A DNA stretch of 64,000 nt, from NCBI RefSeq assembly GCF_011947225.1, contig NZ_JAATVW010000014.1:1-64000 (forward strand). The letters are read 5' to 3'. Below are positions 26,234-35,273 of the stretch, in pieces. This DNA is from Planosporangium flavigriseum. GTDB lineage: Bacteria; Actinomycetota; Actinomycetes; Mycobacteriales; Micromonosporaceae. The translations under genes were made by a program, and so were the position numbers. The stretch's first letter is position 1. The number at the start of each line of letters is the position of its first letter. Under the pieces are notes generated by a model. That model was not told the origin of the DNA. It did not search any database and was given only the letters and a program-made list of their open reading frames with translations.

Positions 26234-29200
26234 TCACGCCGTGGACGGCGTGGAGAAGACGCACCAGACGGCCTTACCGTCCTGGGTGGGTCGGGTTCCC
26301 CACCGGTTGGCGAGGTGGGCGACGAGCTGGAGGCCGCGCCCGTGTTCGTCTTCGGGGGTGGGGCGCAGCTTGCGGGGCAGGAACGGGGCGGAGTCGTAGA
26401 CCTCGAGCACGATGTGGGTCGGGGTGCGGCGCATGCGCAGCTCGATGGGGGGCCGGCCGTAGACGATGGCGTTGGTGACGAGTTCGCTGACCAGCAGCAC
26501 GATCTCGCTGGCACGGGCGTTCGAGACATCCCAGTCGTCGAGCACGCCGGCCGCGAACCGGCGCGCGTCGTGCACGGCGCGCTCTTCGGCGGTGATGTGG
26601 CGGATCGCCGATGTGGTCTGTTGCAGCTGGCCGGTCACCTGGGCCAGGAGCACGGCGATGTCGTCGGCGGGGCCGTCGGGCAGCAGGGCTTCGACGAGGG
26701 TGCCGGGGACGTCTTCGAGCGGCACGTCGACCTTTGCCAGCTGGGTGACCAGAGCCTCGATTCCGTCCTCGAGGTCGCTGTCGCGCTGTTCGACCAGCCC
26801 GTCGGTGTAGAGGGCCAGCAGCGCTCCGGCCGGCAGGTCGATCTGTACCTCGATGAGCGTGTGGGGGCCGGTGCCCAGTGGTGGGCCGGCCGTGCCGGAC
26901 AGCAGGCGGGCCGGCCCGTCCGGCGTGACGAGCACCGGCGGCAGGTGACCGGCGTTGGCGTAGGTGAGGGTGCCGTGACCGGGGTCGTACACGGCGTACA
27001 CGCACGTCACGATCTGGTCGTCGCCCAGGTCGCGGACGACCCCGTCGAGGAACTCCAGCACGTCCGCGGGCGGCAGGTCCAGCCGGGCGTACGCGCGCAC
27101 CGCAGCCCGTAGCTGCCCCATCACCGCGGCCGCGCGCACCCCGCGCCCCATCACGTCGCCCATCACCAGCGCGGTCCGGTCGGCACCTAGTTCGATGACG
27201 TCGTACCAGTCGCCGCCGACCTGGGTGCCCTCGACACCGGCCCGGTAGAACGTGGCGACGTCGAGCTGGTCGGGGTCGAAGCGGTGCGCCGGGAGCAGGC
27301 TGCGCTGCAGTTCGTCGGCGATGCGGTGCTCGCGCGCCGCGGCCTCCTGCGCGGCGGTCGCGGCGGCGAGGGCCTGTTCGGCGGTGCGCTGCTCGGTGAT
27401 GTCCTGGATACTTCCGCGCAGCCGGGCCGGGCGGCCGTCGGCGTCGCGGTCGAGTTCGCCGATCGCGCGGTGCAGACGTACGGTCCCGTCGGGGTCGAGG
27501 AGCCGTACCTCGAAGTCGAGGGGTTCACCCTGTGCCGCCGCCTCGATCGAGGCCCGGATCCGGTCGGCGTCGTCGGGGTGCACGCGCCGCAGGACGGCTT
27601 CGTCGAACCCGCCGCTGCGCAGGTCCTCGGGGCTGAGCTGAAGCTGGCGTACGTACTCGTCGGAGCCGACGATCGCGCCGGTCTCCAGGTCCAGCTCCCA
27701 GCTACCCACCGCCGCCAGCCGCTGCGCCTGGTCGAGTAGCTTCCGGCTGCGCTCCAGTTCGTCGCGCGCCCGGCGGGAGCGGTCGAGCTCCAGGTTGGCC
27801 CGGATCCGGGCGAGAAGCTCCCGGCCGGAGAACGGCTTGACCAGGTAGTCGTCGGCGCCGGCCTCCAGCCCTTCGACCGTCGCGCCGTCGCCGGCCCGCG
27901 CGGAGAGCATCACCACCGGGATGAGAGTGGTCGCCGGCTCCGCCCGCAGCGCGGCCAGCAGCCCGAACCCGTCAAGGTTGGGCATCATCACGTCGGTCAG
28001 GACGAGGTCCGGCGGGTTGGCCCGGACGTGCTCCAGGGCGGCCTGGCCGTCCGGCGCGGTGTCGACGCGGTAGTGGTCGACGAGCAGCGAGGCGATGTAG
28101 GCCCGCATGTCGGCGTTGTCGTCGACGACCAGCACCCGTGGCCGGTCGTCCAGGGCGGACGCGGCCGTCGCGGCCGCAGTGCGCCCGGTGGCCCGCGACT
28201 CCACCGGATCGAGCCAGCGCATCGCCTCGGTGACGAATCGTTCGGCGTGGCGGTTCGCGTCGGCCCCGCCCTCGGTCGCGCGGGAAGCGGGCTGATCGGT
28301 GGACGGCCGCCCGGCGTCGCGCCGGATCCGCACGGCGAAGGCGCTGCCTTCGTCCGGGGCGCTCTGTACGGTCGCCGTTCCGCCGTGCAGCCGGGCCAGT
28401 TCGGCGACCAGCGCGAGGCCGATGCCCGACCCTTCGTAGGCGCGTGACCGGACACCGGTGACACGGTGGAAGCGTTCGAACACCCGTGCCTGGTTGGCCG
28501 GTTCGATCCCGACGCCGGTGTCGATGACGACGAGTTCGACGCCGTCCTCCGTGCGGTCCAGGCGGACGGTGATACCCCCGACGAAGGTGAACTTCAGCGC
28601 GTTGGACAGCAGGTTCAGTACGATCTTGGCCCACATGTCCCGGTCGGCGTGGACCGGCTCGGGAAGTGGCGGGCAGTCGACGGTGAGGGTGAGCCCGGCT
28701 CGCTCGATCGCGGGGCGGAACGTCTCGGCCAGCTCGGCGGTGTAGCCGGCGAGGTCGAGCGGCTCGTAGCGCGGGCTGGTGGTGCCCGCCTCCAGCCGGG
28801 AGAAGTCGAGCAGGGAGTTGACGAGCCCGAGCAGCCGCTGCGCGTTGCGGTGCATGATCTCGACGCGCTCCTGCTGGGCTGGCGGCAGGGGGTTGGCCGG
28901 GTCGGCGAGCGCGTCCTCGGCGGGCCCCAGCAGCAGGGTGAGCGGAGTGCGGAACTCGTGGCTGATGTTGGTGAAGAACGTCGTCTTCGCCCGGTCCAGC
29001 TCCGCGAGCGCCTCCGCGCGCCGGCGTTCGGCCTCGTACGCGCGGGCGCTGGCGATACCGGCGGCGAGCTGGCCGGCGATCAGGTCGACGAACCCCTGGT
29101 AGGCCTCGTCGAAAAGCCGGTACCGGTTGAGGCTGGCCACGAGGAAGCCGTACGGTTCACTGCGGCCCTGCTGGGTCAGTGGTACCAGGCGCGCCTGCGT

Positions 29201-30064
29201 GGGCGGCTCGCTCCAGGCGCCGGTGGGAAGCGCCCTGAACCGCTCGCCGAGGTCGGTGACGGTGACGGCACGTCCCCGCGCGAGGGTGGCGGCGGGCCAG
29301 GGCTGATCGGGCGCGGCAAGGTCGATGACCGCCGGGGCTGCGGGGTGGCCGTCGGAGATGCCCGACGCGCCCGCCAGTCGCGCGGTCGCCATGTCGTCGT
29401 CGAACAGGTACAGCAGAGTGAACGGCAGCGACGTCGCGGCGGTGCCGAGATGCCGCTCCGCGGCCGCGAACACCTGCGCCTCCGTCCGGACGGTCGCAAG
29501 CTCCGAGCCGAGGTCGCGCAGGATGGCCATCCGGCGTTCGCTGACCACGCGCAGCGTGTCCTCGCTCACCACACACAGCACGCCGGCGATCCGGCCCGCG
29601 TCGTCGGTCAGCGGGCTGTAGGAGAAGGTGTGGTAGGTCTCCTCCGCGTACCCGCTGCGCTCGAGGAACAGCATGAGAGCCTCGTCCCAGGTGGCGGTCC
29701 CGGCGCCCATCACCGCGTCGATACGCGGGCTGATGTCCGTCCAGATCTCCGCCCACACCTCGCTCAGCGGTCTGCCCAGCGCCCACGGGTACTTCGTGCC
29801 CAGGGTGTCGCGACGGTAGGAGTCGTTGCAGAAGAAGGTGAGCTCGGGGCCCCAGCCCATCCACATGGAGAACCGTGAGCTCAGTATGATGCGCAGCGCC
29901 GTTTGCAGGCTCTGCGGCCAGGAACCGGGCGGTCCCAGCCGCGTCGATTCCCAGTCCACCGCCAGCAGGTCCGCGCCGACCTGGCCGGACGTGCGAAGCA
30001 CGTCGTAGATGTCCGAGCCGTCTGCTCCGGTCACCGGAGCGCCGGTCTCGTCGCTGCCAGCCAT
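26234..30064 (-). CDS. hybrid histidine kinase/receiver/PP2C phosphatase/HATPase
   Basis: A 1276-residue cytoplasmic signalling protein. Domain order: PAS-like sensor (about 15-165), GAF (170-350), kinase with H-box NISHEFRTPLTLLL near 368 and N/G boxes (LLNLLSNALKFTF-type, DTGVGIEP, GSGIGLALVAEL), receiver near 645-760 (VLVVDDNADMR, phospho-Asp in LVLTDVMMP, KPF), PAS near 780-890, SpoIIE/PP2C phosphatase near 917-1130 (VGGDWYDVIEL, MGDVMGRG, PADDIAVLL) and an RsbW-like HATPase near 1180-1275 (ELVTNAIVYG). It joins two-component and partner-switching modules in one chain, so it probably controls an anti-sigma cascade. No partner anti-anti-sigma gene is nearby. Confidence 0.92.
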   Translation of the reverse strand: MAGSDETGAPVTGADGSDIYDVLRTSGQVGADLLAVDWESTRLGPPGSWPQSLQTALRIILSSRFSMWMGWGPELTFFCNDSYRRDTLGTKYPWALGRPLSEVWAEIWTDISPRIDAVMGAGTATWDEALMLFLERSGYAEETYHTFSYSPLTDDAGRIAGVLCVVSEDTLRVVSERRMAILRDLGSELATVRTEAQVFAAAERHLGTAATSLPFTLLYLFDDDMATARLAGASGISDGHPAAPAVIDLAAPDQPWPAATLARGRAVTVTDLGERFRALPTGAWSEPPTQARLVPLTQQGRSEPYGFLVASLNRYRLFDEAYQGFVDLIAGQLAAGIASARAYEAERRRAEALAELDRAKTTFFTNISHEFRTPLTLLLGPAEDALADPANPLPPAQQERVEIMHRNAQRLLGLVNSLLDFSRLEAGTTSPRYEPLDLAGYTAELAETFRPAIERAGLTLTVDCPPLPEPVHADRDMWAKIVLNLLSNALKFTFVGGITVRLDRTEDGVELVVIDTGVGIEPANQARVFERFHRVTGVRSRAYEGSGIGLALVAELARLHGGTATVQSAPDEGSAFAVRIRRDAGRPSTDQPASRATEGGADANRHAERFVTEAMRWLDPVESRATGRTAAATAASALDDRPRVLVVDDNADMRAYIASLLVDHYRVDTAPDGQAALEHVRANPPDLVLTDVMMPNLDGFGLLAALRAEPATTLIPVVMLSARAGDGATVEGLEAGADDYLVKPFSGRELLARIRANLELDRSRRARDELERSRKLLDQAQRLAAVGSWELDLETGAIVGSDEYVRQLQLSPEDLRSGGFDEAVLRRVHPDDADRIRASIEAAAQGEPLDFEVRLLDPDGTVRLHRAIGELDRDADGRPARLRGSIQDITEQRTAEQALAAATAAQEAAAREHRIADELQRSLLPAHRFDPDQLDVATFYRAGVEGTQVGGDWYDVIELGADRTALVMGDVMGRGVRAAAVMGQLRAAVRAYARLDLPPADVLEFLDGVVRDLGDDQIVTCVYAVYDPGHGTLTYANAGHLPPVLVTPDGPARLLSGTAGPPLGTGPHTLIEVQIDLPAGALLALYTDGLVEQRDSDLEDGIEALVTQLAKVDVPLEDVPGTLVEALLPDGPADDIAVLLAQVTGQLQQTTSAIRHITAEERAVHDARRFAAGVLDDWDVSNARASEIVLLVSELVTNAIVYGRPPIELRMRRTPTHIVLEVYDSAPFLPRKLRPTPEDEHGRGLQLVAHLANRWGTRPTQDGKAVWCVFSTPSTA

Positions 30065-30220
30065 CCGGCCGCCCCCCTGTCAGTCTGCCGAGCTCCCCGG
30101 CAAATTGACCGTCGGGCATGAGCTGCGCGAACAAGCGTACAGGGACTTCGCTGGCCCACTATCGACTGGCGGACACCGCGATCGGGCTGGAAAAACCATG
30201 ACATTACAGACCAAAGCGAA

Positions 30221-30252
30221 GCCCCCGCAGACCGTCGACGGTCTGCGGGGGC
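30221..30252 (-). terminator. perfect 32-base palindromic hairpin
   Basis: A perfectly self-complementary hairpin, gcccccgcagaccgtc and its complement, is followed on the minus strand by ttcgctttgg. It ends a minus-strand unit lying between xylA and the sensor gene, since a separate terminator closes xylA upstream. Confidence 0.65.
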
Positions 30253-30269
30253 TCCCCCCGGTGAAGTGA

Positions 30270-30338
30270 TCAGTTGTTGACCTCGGTAGGGGATGGGAAG
30301 CAGGTCAGCGAACAGTAAGGGAAGCCACCTGTAATCAT
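30270..30338 (-). CDS. possible 22-residue Cys-containing peptide
   Basis: Between two minus-oriented terminators lies an ORF encoding a 22-residue peptide ending GGFPYCSLTCFPSPTEVNN, with Cys residues spaced by three and adjacent Ser/Thr, as in lanthipeptide cores. The local GC is low. No ribosome-binding site precedes the ATG, no leader-like sequence is evident and no lanthipeptide synthetase gene is in the window. The same 140-base unit could instead be a small RNA. The frame extends upstream without another good start. Confidence 0.25.
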   Translation of the reverse strand: MITGGFPYCSLTCFPSPTEVNN

Positions 30339-30392
30339 CAATATCGATATTCGTGACTCTGTGCCCGCTGCCTGGGCTGGGTTGACCGCAAA

Positions 30393-30435
30393 GCCGCCGT
30401 GCCGGAGGTCCACAGTGGGCCTCCGGCACGGCGGC
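30393..30435 (-). terminator. terminator after xylA
   Basis: A perfect 16-bp stem (gccgccgtgccggagg and complement) with an 11-base loop starts 17 bases after the xylA stop codon on the minus strand and is followed there by tttgcgg. It should end the xylose isomerase transcript. Confidence 0.75.
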
Positions 30436-30451
30436 GTGCTGGGATACCGCG

Positions 30452-31636
30452 TCAGCGGGCGCCGAGGAGGTGCTCCACGGCGAGCTGGTTGAGGTGTACG
30501 GCGCCGAGGCCACGCGCGCCGGCCGCGTCGGGGTCGAAGTCCTCGTACGCGCTGCGGTCGGCGAGCAGGTCGGCGTAGGTCTCCCCGTCGCCCAGCGTCG
30601 GCACCGCCAGTTGGCCGACCCGGGCGGCGTCCAGGGCGGCCTGGACCTCGGGGTCGGCGCGGAACGCCGCTGCCCGCTCCTTGAGTAGCAGGTAAGTGCG
30701 CATGTTGGCCGCCGCCGAGGCCCAGACGCCGTTGATGTCCTCGGTACGGGCGGGCTTGTAGTCGAAGTGCCGGGGTCCGGTGTAGGCCGGGCCGCCGTCC
30801 GCGCCGTGTTCGAGCAGGTCGACCAGGGAGAACGCGTTGAGCAGGTCGCCGTGTCCGAAGACCAGGTCCTGGTCGAACTTGATGCCGCGCTGGCCGTTCA
30901 GGTCGAGGTGGAACAGTTTGCCCTGCCACAGCGCCTGGGCGATGCCGGCGGCGTAGTTCAGCCCGGCCATCTGCTCGTGGCCGACCTCGGGGTTGACCCC
31001 GACCATCTCGGGGTGCGCGAGCTCGGAGATGAAGGCGAGAGCGTGGCCGACCGTGGGGAGCAGGATGTCGCCCCGCGGCTCGTTGGGCTTGGGCTCGATC
31101 GCGAAGCGCAGGCCGTACCCGCGGTCGATGACGTACTGCGCGAGCAGGTCGAGCCCTTCGCGGTAGCGGTCGAGGGCGGCGCGGATGTCCTTGGCGGTGT
31201 CTGATTCGGCGCCTTCGCGGCCGCCCCAGAACACGTACGTCTCCGCGCCGAGCCGCGCGGCCAGGTCCAGGTTGCGCATCACCTTGCGCAGGGCGTACCG
31301 GCGGACGTCGCGGTCGTTGCTGGTGAACGCGCCATCCTTGAACACCGGGTGGGTGAACAGGTTGGTGGTGACCATCGGCACGACCATGCCGGTCTCGGCC
31401 AGGGCCTCGGTGAAACGGGCGATCTGCTTGTCGCGGGCCGCGTCGTCGGAGCCGAACGGGATCAGGTCGTCGTCGTGGAAGGTGATCCCGTACGCGCCGA
31501 GCTCGGCCAGCCGGTGCACGGCCTCGACCGGGTCCAGGGCCGGGCGGGTGGCGTCGCCGAACGGGTCTCGCCCCTGCCAGCCGACGGTCCACAGGCCGAA
31601 TGAGAACTTGTCTTCCTTGCTGGGGTTCACGGTCAT
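30452..31636 (-). CDS. xylA: xylose isomerase
   Basis: A 394-residue enzyme, the normal length for class I actinobacterial xylose/glucose isomerases, which interconvert D-xylose and D-xylulose (also glucose and fructose) in the cytoplasm. ATG 31636 follows gagaggaacgc and begins [20 protein letters not shown]. Family motifs are [13 protein letters not shown], the metal-binding Glu in [22 protein letters not shown] and [16 protein letters not shown]. There is no xylulokinase (xylB) or XylR next to it. It sits beside secreted sugar dehydrogenase and isomerase-like genes, so it may serve a different sugar pathway here. A hairpin with a T-run lies just before it. Confidence 0.95.
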   Translation of the reverse strand: MTVNPSKEDKFSFGLWTVGWQGRDPFGDATRPALDPVEAVHRLAELGAYGITFHDDDLIPFGSDDAARDKQIARFTEALAETGMVVPMVTTNLFTHPVFKDGAFTSNDRDVRRYALRKVMRNLDLAARLGAETYVFWGGREGAESDTAKDIRAALDRYREGLDLLAQYVIDRGYGLRFAIEPKPNEPRGDILLPTVGHALAFISELAHPEMVGVNPEVGHEQMAGLNYAAGIAQALWQGKLFHLDLNGQRGIKFDQDLVFGHGDLLNAFSLVDLLEHGADGGPAYTGPRHFDYKPARTEDINGVWASAAANMRTYLLLKERAAAFRADPEVQAALDAARVGQLAVPTLGDGETYADLLADRSAYEDFDPDAAGARGLGAVHLNQLAVEHLLGAR

Positions 31637-31663
31637 GCGTTCCTCTCGGCGTTGGAAAAATGC

Positions 31664-31693
31664 GGTGCGGGGCCCGCTGCCGGACCCCGCACC
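31664..31693 (-). terminator. rho-independent terminator with T-run
   Basis: On the minus strand a 9-bp GC stem (ggtgcgggg and complement) with a partly paired loop is followed by gcatttttcc. It lies 16 bases after the stop of the ThuA/dehydrogenase gene and only 28 bases before the xylA start codon, so it either ends the upstream transcript or attenuates xylA. Confidence 0.75.
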
Positions 31694-31708
31694 CATTACC
31701 ACTTCTGA

Positions 31709-34700
31709 TTACGGCGTGCCGACGCCGGCGCCGCCGAACTCAGCCCAGTTCAGGTTGAACAGGTTGGCGGTGGGCCCACCCGGGACGGACTTGAACACCA
31801 GGTAGAGCCGGTGGGTTCCGCCCGGGTCGGTGATCGGGAACGTCTGGCTAGCGTAGTCGTTGTTCCCGGTCGTGGCATTGATCGTTGCCGTGGTGAGGAG
31901 GGGGCCGTCCACTGCGTCGAGGTGCAGCTCGATCGCTCCCCGCGGCGTGCCGGCGGTGGCGGCGGATCCGCCGGACACCCGGAACGTCACGGAGTTCATG
32001 TTGAGGAAGTTGACGACCCGGTTGACCGCGACCCAGTCGCCCGAGTCGATGCCATTGCGGTTGTTTCCCCCGCCGGTCGGGTCGGTGGTGACCGCCGTCC
32101 CGGTGCCGACCCCGTCGGTGGCGTACTCCAGCTCCTGGCGCTTTGTCTGAATGACGTGCTGGTCGATCGTGGTCAGCGCCGGCTGGCCGTTCGCGCCCTG
32201 GTCGGTGTACGTGGCGGTCAGGCCGCCGTACAGGTAACCGCCGCCGTGCGAGGCGCCGTTCGGGTCGGTCTGCCACGTTCCGCTGCACCCTGGCACGGAG
32301 CCCTCGTTGTGACCGTGGCTGTCGTGGCCGAAGGTGAAGTTGAACGCGACCTTGTTGCAGTCGATCGTTCCGTCCTCGGGGTCGGTGACGGTGGCCGACC
32401 ACGCGATCTTGTCACCCCAGTTGAAGAAGCCACCGTCGACCGGCGTGGTGAGCTGCACCGTCGGTGCGGTGTTGCCCACGGTGATCGTCGTGGTGGCGAT
32501 CGCCGTCTTGCCGCTGGAGTCGGTGACGGTCAGCTTGGCGGTGTAGACGCCGTTGGCGGTGTAGGTGAACGACGGGTTCGCCTCGACCGAGTCGGTCGTG
32601 CCGTTGTTGTCGAAGTCCCAGGCGAACTTGATCGAGTCGCCGGGGTCCGGGTCGTTGGATCCGTCGCTGGTGAAGGTGACGGCCAGCGGTGCCTTGCCGC
32701 TCGTCGGGGTCGCCGTCAGCTTGGCGATCGGCGAGCGCTGGCCCTTGACGTAGCTGAACTTCACCAGCAGGGCGTCCGGGTTGGGCCGGAAGAACCCGTC
32801 GCCGTACGACATGAGGTAGAAGTTTCCGTCCGCGCCCCACTCCATGTCCATCGGCGCGTCGCAGATGAACGGGAGTTTGGTGCGGTCGGCCGACATGTCA
32901 CCGCAGTTCAACAAGCTGTTGATCTTGAAGATCTGACCCTTCGAGTCGAGCTTGATCTCCTTCAGGGTGTCCCGGGTGAACTCACCGAAGAAGATCGATT
33001 TGTCGTAGTAGGCGGGGAACTTCGTCGGGTTGGGATTCTTCGGGTCGTAGTGGTAGGGCGCCGCGCCGTGCGGACCCACCCCACCGGCACCCAGCTCCGG
33101 GAAGAGCTGCGGGCAGGCGCCCGGCGTGGCCTGCGTGTACGACGCCGCGCAGGGGGTGCCGAGCGGTGGGTTGGCGTTGTCGCGGTACGAGTACCACATG
33201 TCCGGCGCGGTGAGCGGCGGCGTCACCGTCAGGCCGGTGTTGTGCCGCGAGGTGTTCTCCGGGCCGCGGGTGGGGTCGTCGCACGCGAACGGCTGCGGCG
33301 GGTCGTCGAGCGGCTTGCTCGCCTTGAAGTCCCACCGGTAGTACGGCAACGTCGGCGACACGCACACCGGCCAGCCGTAGTTCGCCGGCTTGCGGACGAT
33401 CTCCAGCCGCCCGGTGCCCTGCGGACCGCGGTACTGCTGGGGGGTCTGCGAATCGGGCGAGTAGTCGGTCACGTAGGCGACGTCGTTGGAGTCGAGGTTC
33501 AGACGGAACGGGTTACGGAAGCCCATCGCGTAGATCTCCGGGCGGGTGCCCGCGGTCCCGGGCGCGAACAGGTTGCCGGCCGGGACCGTGTACGAGCCGT
33601 CGTCGGCCACCTTGATCCGCAGGAGCTTGCCACGCAGGTCGTTGGTGTTGAGCGACGACCGGCGGGCGTCGACGTACGGGGCGTTGTAGCACGGGTCCGG
33701 GCAGGACGCGGTCGGATTGACCGTCAGGTCCCCGTTGAACGGCGCGAAGCCGCCGGAGTTGCCGCCGCCGGCCGGCGTGTCGTCGCCGGTGACCATCAGC
33801 AGGTTGCCCTTGGAGTCGAACCGGATCTGCCCGGCGACGTGGCAGCACGCGCCGCGGTCCGTGTTCACCTGCAGGATCTTCTGCTCGGACGCGAGGTCCA
33901 GGTGCGGGGTCGGGGTCTCCACGAACGTGAACCGCGACAACTGGTTGTAGCCCTTGTACACGTCCCAGGCGTTCGGGTCCGTGCTGCTCGTGGGCGCGTT
34001 GGTCATCGGCGTGTTCAGCTTGGGCGCGTAGTAGAGGTACACCCATTTGTTCGTGGCGAAGTTCGGGTCGACCGAGCCGCCGTACAGGCCGTCCTCGTCG
34101 TGGGTGTAGACGGGGACGGTGGCGATGATGGACGTGACGCCGGTTGCCGGGTTGTGCAGCCGGACCTCACCGGTACGGGCGGTCTGGATGACCCGGCCGT
34201 CGGGCAGCACGTGGAACTCGATCGGCTCACCCAGGTTCGGTGGCGCGGCGATGGTGGTCATCTCGTAGTTGGCGAGGATGGTCGCACCGCAGTCGCCGTT
34301 ACCCTTGCCGTCGGCCCACTGGATGGCCCCGGCCAGGTGGCGCTGGAAGGACGTGTCCTTGAAGGTCGCCGTGGTGGCGCCGAGGCCGGTGTAGAACGAC
34401 CGGCCGCCCTTGTAGTCCTTGCACCAGGTGATCGGGTGGTCGAAGCCCATCGTGCCGCCGGTGTACGTGCTCTCGTCGACGGTGGCGAGGACGTGCGAGA
34501 CCCCACGGACGTTGGTGGTGAAGTTGTAGTACGCGTCGGACAGCTTCCAGTACTCGGGCAGGCTCGCCGAGGCCGGGTGCACCCGGTCGGCGACCTTCAT
34601 CGTCGCGCTCGTGACGCCGGACTTGCCGGACGCCCGGGTGCCGAGCACGTCGGTGAGGAACTTCCAGTCGGGCTGGGTCTCGATCGCCGAGTGGATGCCG

Positions 34701-35125
34701 ACGAAGCCGCCGCCGTTGGTGAAGTACTCCTCGAACGCGGCCTGCTGGGTGGGGTTGAGGGACGCCGCCGAGGTGTTGAGGAAGACGACGACCCCGTACT
34801 TCTTGAGGGTGGTCGGGTTGAACTCGCGGGGGTCGTGGGTGGCCTTGATCTCGAACCTGTTGCGCTCGCCGATCTTCTCGATCGTGCCGATGCCGGTCCT
34901 GGTCTGCTCGCTGCGGTCCGAGGTGAACACCAGGACCTTGAAGTGGGAGTCTTCCCTGACCCTTTCCTCGGACCTATCCGACTGGTTCTGTTGCTGCTGG
35001 CGCTGCCCGGTCGGAGCCGGCGCGGGCGCCGCCGACGCGGGCTGCGCGGCGATCGCGGCCAGCGGGCTGACCAGAGCGACCAGGGTAAATAGCCTGCTAA
35101 TCTTGCGTTTGACGGCTCTGTGCAT
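31709..35125 (-). CDS. secreted ThuA/sugar dehydrogenase/PKD/CBM6-like protein
   Basis: A 1138-residue exported multidomain protein. ATG 35125 follows ggaggagacccg; the signal peptide ends near QPASAAPAPA. Residues 50-290 are a ThuA (class-I-amidotransferase-like) domain (VVFLNTSAASLNPTQ, GFVGIHSAIE). About 315-830 form a PQQ-type soluble glucose/sorbosone dehydrogenase propeller (GEPIEFHVLPDGRVIQTART, CCHVAGQIRFDSKGNLLMVT). About 835-930 form a PKD domain (WDFDNNGTTDS). The C-terminus resembles a CBM6 sugar-binding domain (LEYATDG...DSGDWVAVN). It should oxidise a sugar outside the cell and bind polysaccharide. It lies in the same orientation as the TAT isomerase gene upstream, 148 bases apart. 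Confidence 0.88.
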   Translation of the reverse strand: MHRAVKRKISRLFTLVALVSPLAAIAAQPASAAPAPAPTGQRQQQQNQSDRSEERVREDSHFKVLVFTSDRSEQTRTGIGTIEKIGERNRFEIKATHDPREFNPTTLKKYGVVVFLNTSAASLNPTQQAAFEEYFTNGGGFVGIHSAIETQPDWKFLTDVLGTRASGKSGVTSATMKVADRVHPASASLPEYWKLSDAYYNFTTNVRGVSHVLATVDESTYTGGTMGFDHPITWCKDYKGGRSFYTGLGATTATFKDTSFQRHLAGAIQWADGKGNGDCGATILANYEMTTIAAPPNLGEPIEFHVLPDGRVIQTARTGEVRLHNPATGVTSIIATVPVYTHDEDGLYGGSVDPNFATNKWVYLYYAPKLNTPMTNAPTSSTDPNAWDVYKGYNQLSRFTFVETPTPHLDLASEQKILQVNTDRGACCHVAGQIRFDSKGNLLMVTGDDTPAGGGNSGGFAPFNGDLTVNPTASCPDPCYNAPYVDARRSSLNTNDLRGKLLRIKVADDGSYTVPAGNLFAPGTAGTRPEIYAMGFRNPFRLNLDSNDVAYVTDYSPDSQTPQQYRGPQGTGRLEIVRKPANYGWPVCVSPTLPYYRWDFKASKPLDDPPQPFACDDPTRGPENTSRHNTGLTVTPPLTAPDMWYSYRDNANPPLGTPCAASYTQATPGACPQLFPELGAGGVGPHGAAPYHYDPKNPNPTKFPAYYDKSIFFGEFTRDTLKEIKLDSKGQIFKINSLLNCGDMSADRTKLPFICDAPMDMEWGADGNFYLMSYGDGFFRPNPDALLVKFSYVKGQRSPIAKLTATPTSGKAPLAVTFTSDGSNDPDPGDSIKFAWDFDNNGTTDSVEANPSFTYTANGVYTAKLTVTDSSGKTAIATTTITVGNTAPTVQLTTPVDGGFFNWGDKIAWSATVTDPEDGTIDCNKVAFNFTFGHDSHGHNEGSVPGCSGTWQTDPNGASHGGGYLYGGLTATYTDQGANGQPALTTIDQHVIQTKRQELEYATDGVGTGTAVTTDPTGGGNNRNGIDSGDWVAVNRVVNFLNMNSVTFRVSGGSAATAGTPRGAIELHLDAVDGPLLTTATINATTGNNDYASQTFPITDPGGTHRLYLVFKSVPGGPTANLFNLNWAEFGGAGVGTP

Positions 35126-35273
35126 CGGGTCTCCTCCCGCCGCTCGCCGTCGGCGCACCCGCCCCCGGGGTCGATCTGCACCGGACAATGGAGATGCGAC
35201 CCTGGGGGCAGGCGGACGGCCAGGCGGTTCGTTGTTACGCCGGGGTTTGCGTGGCTAGCCGTGCTTCGTGCTG

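Noticed and set aside
30270-31592. 440-codon minus-strand frame covering xylA and the small peptide
   Set aside because: Most of it is an out-of-frame shadow of xylA; only the last 22 codons, after the terminator, are considered as a possible peptide.
31811-35092. 1093-codon open frame on the plus strand
   Set aside because: It is a GC-skew shadow opposite the ThuA/dehydrogenase gene; its product is low-complexity Arg/Val/Gly-rich with no domain, while the minus strand has clear motifs and a signal peptide.
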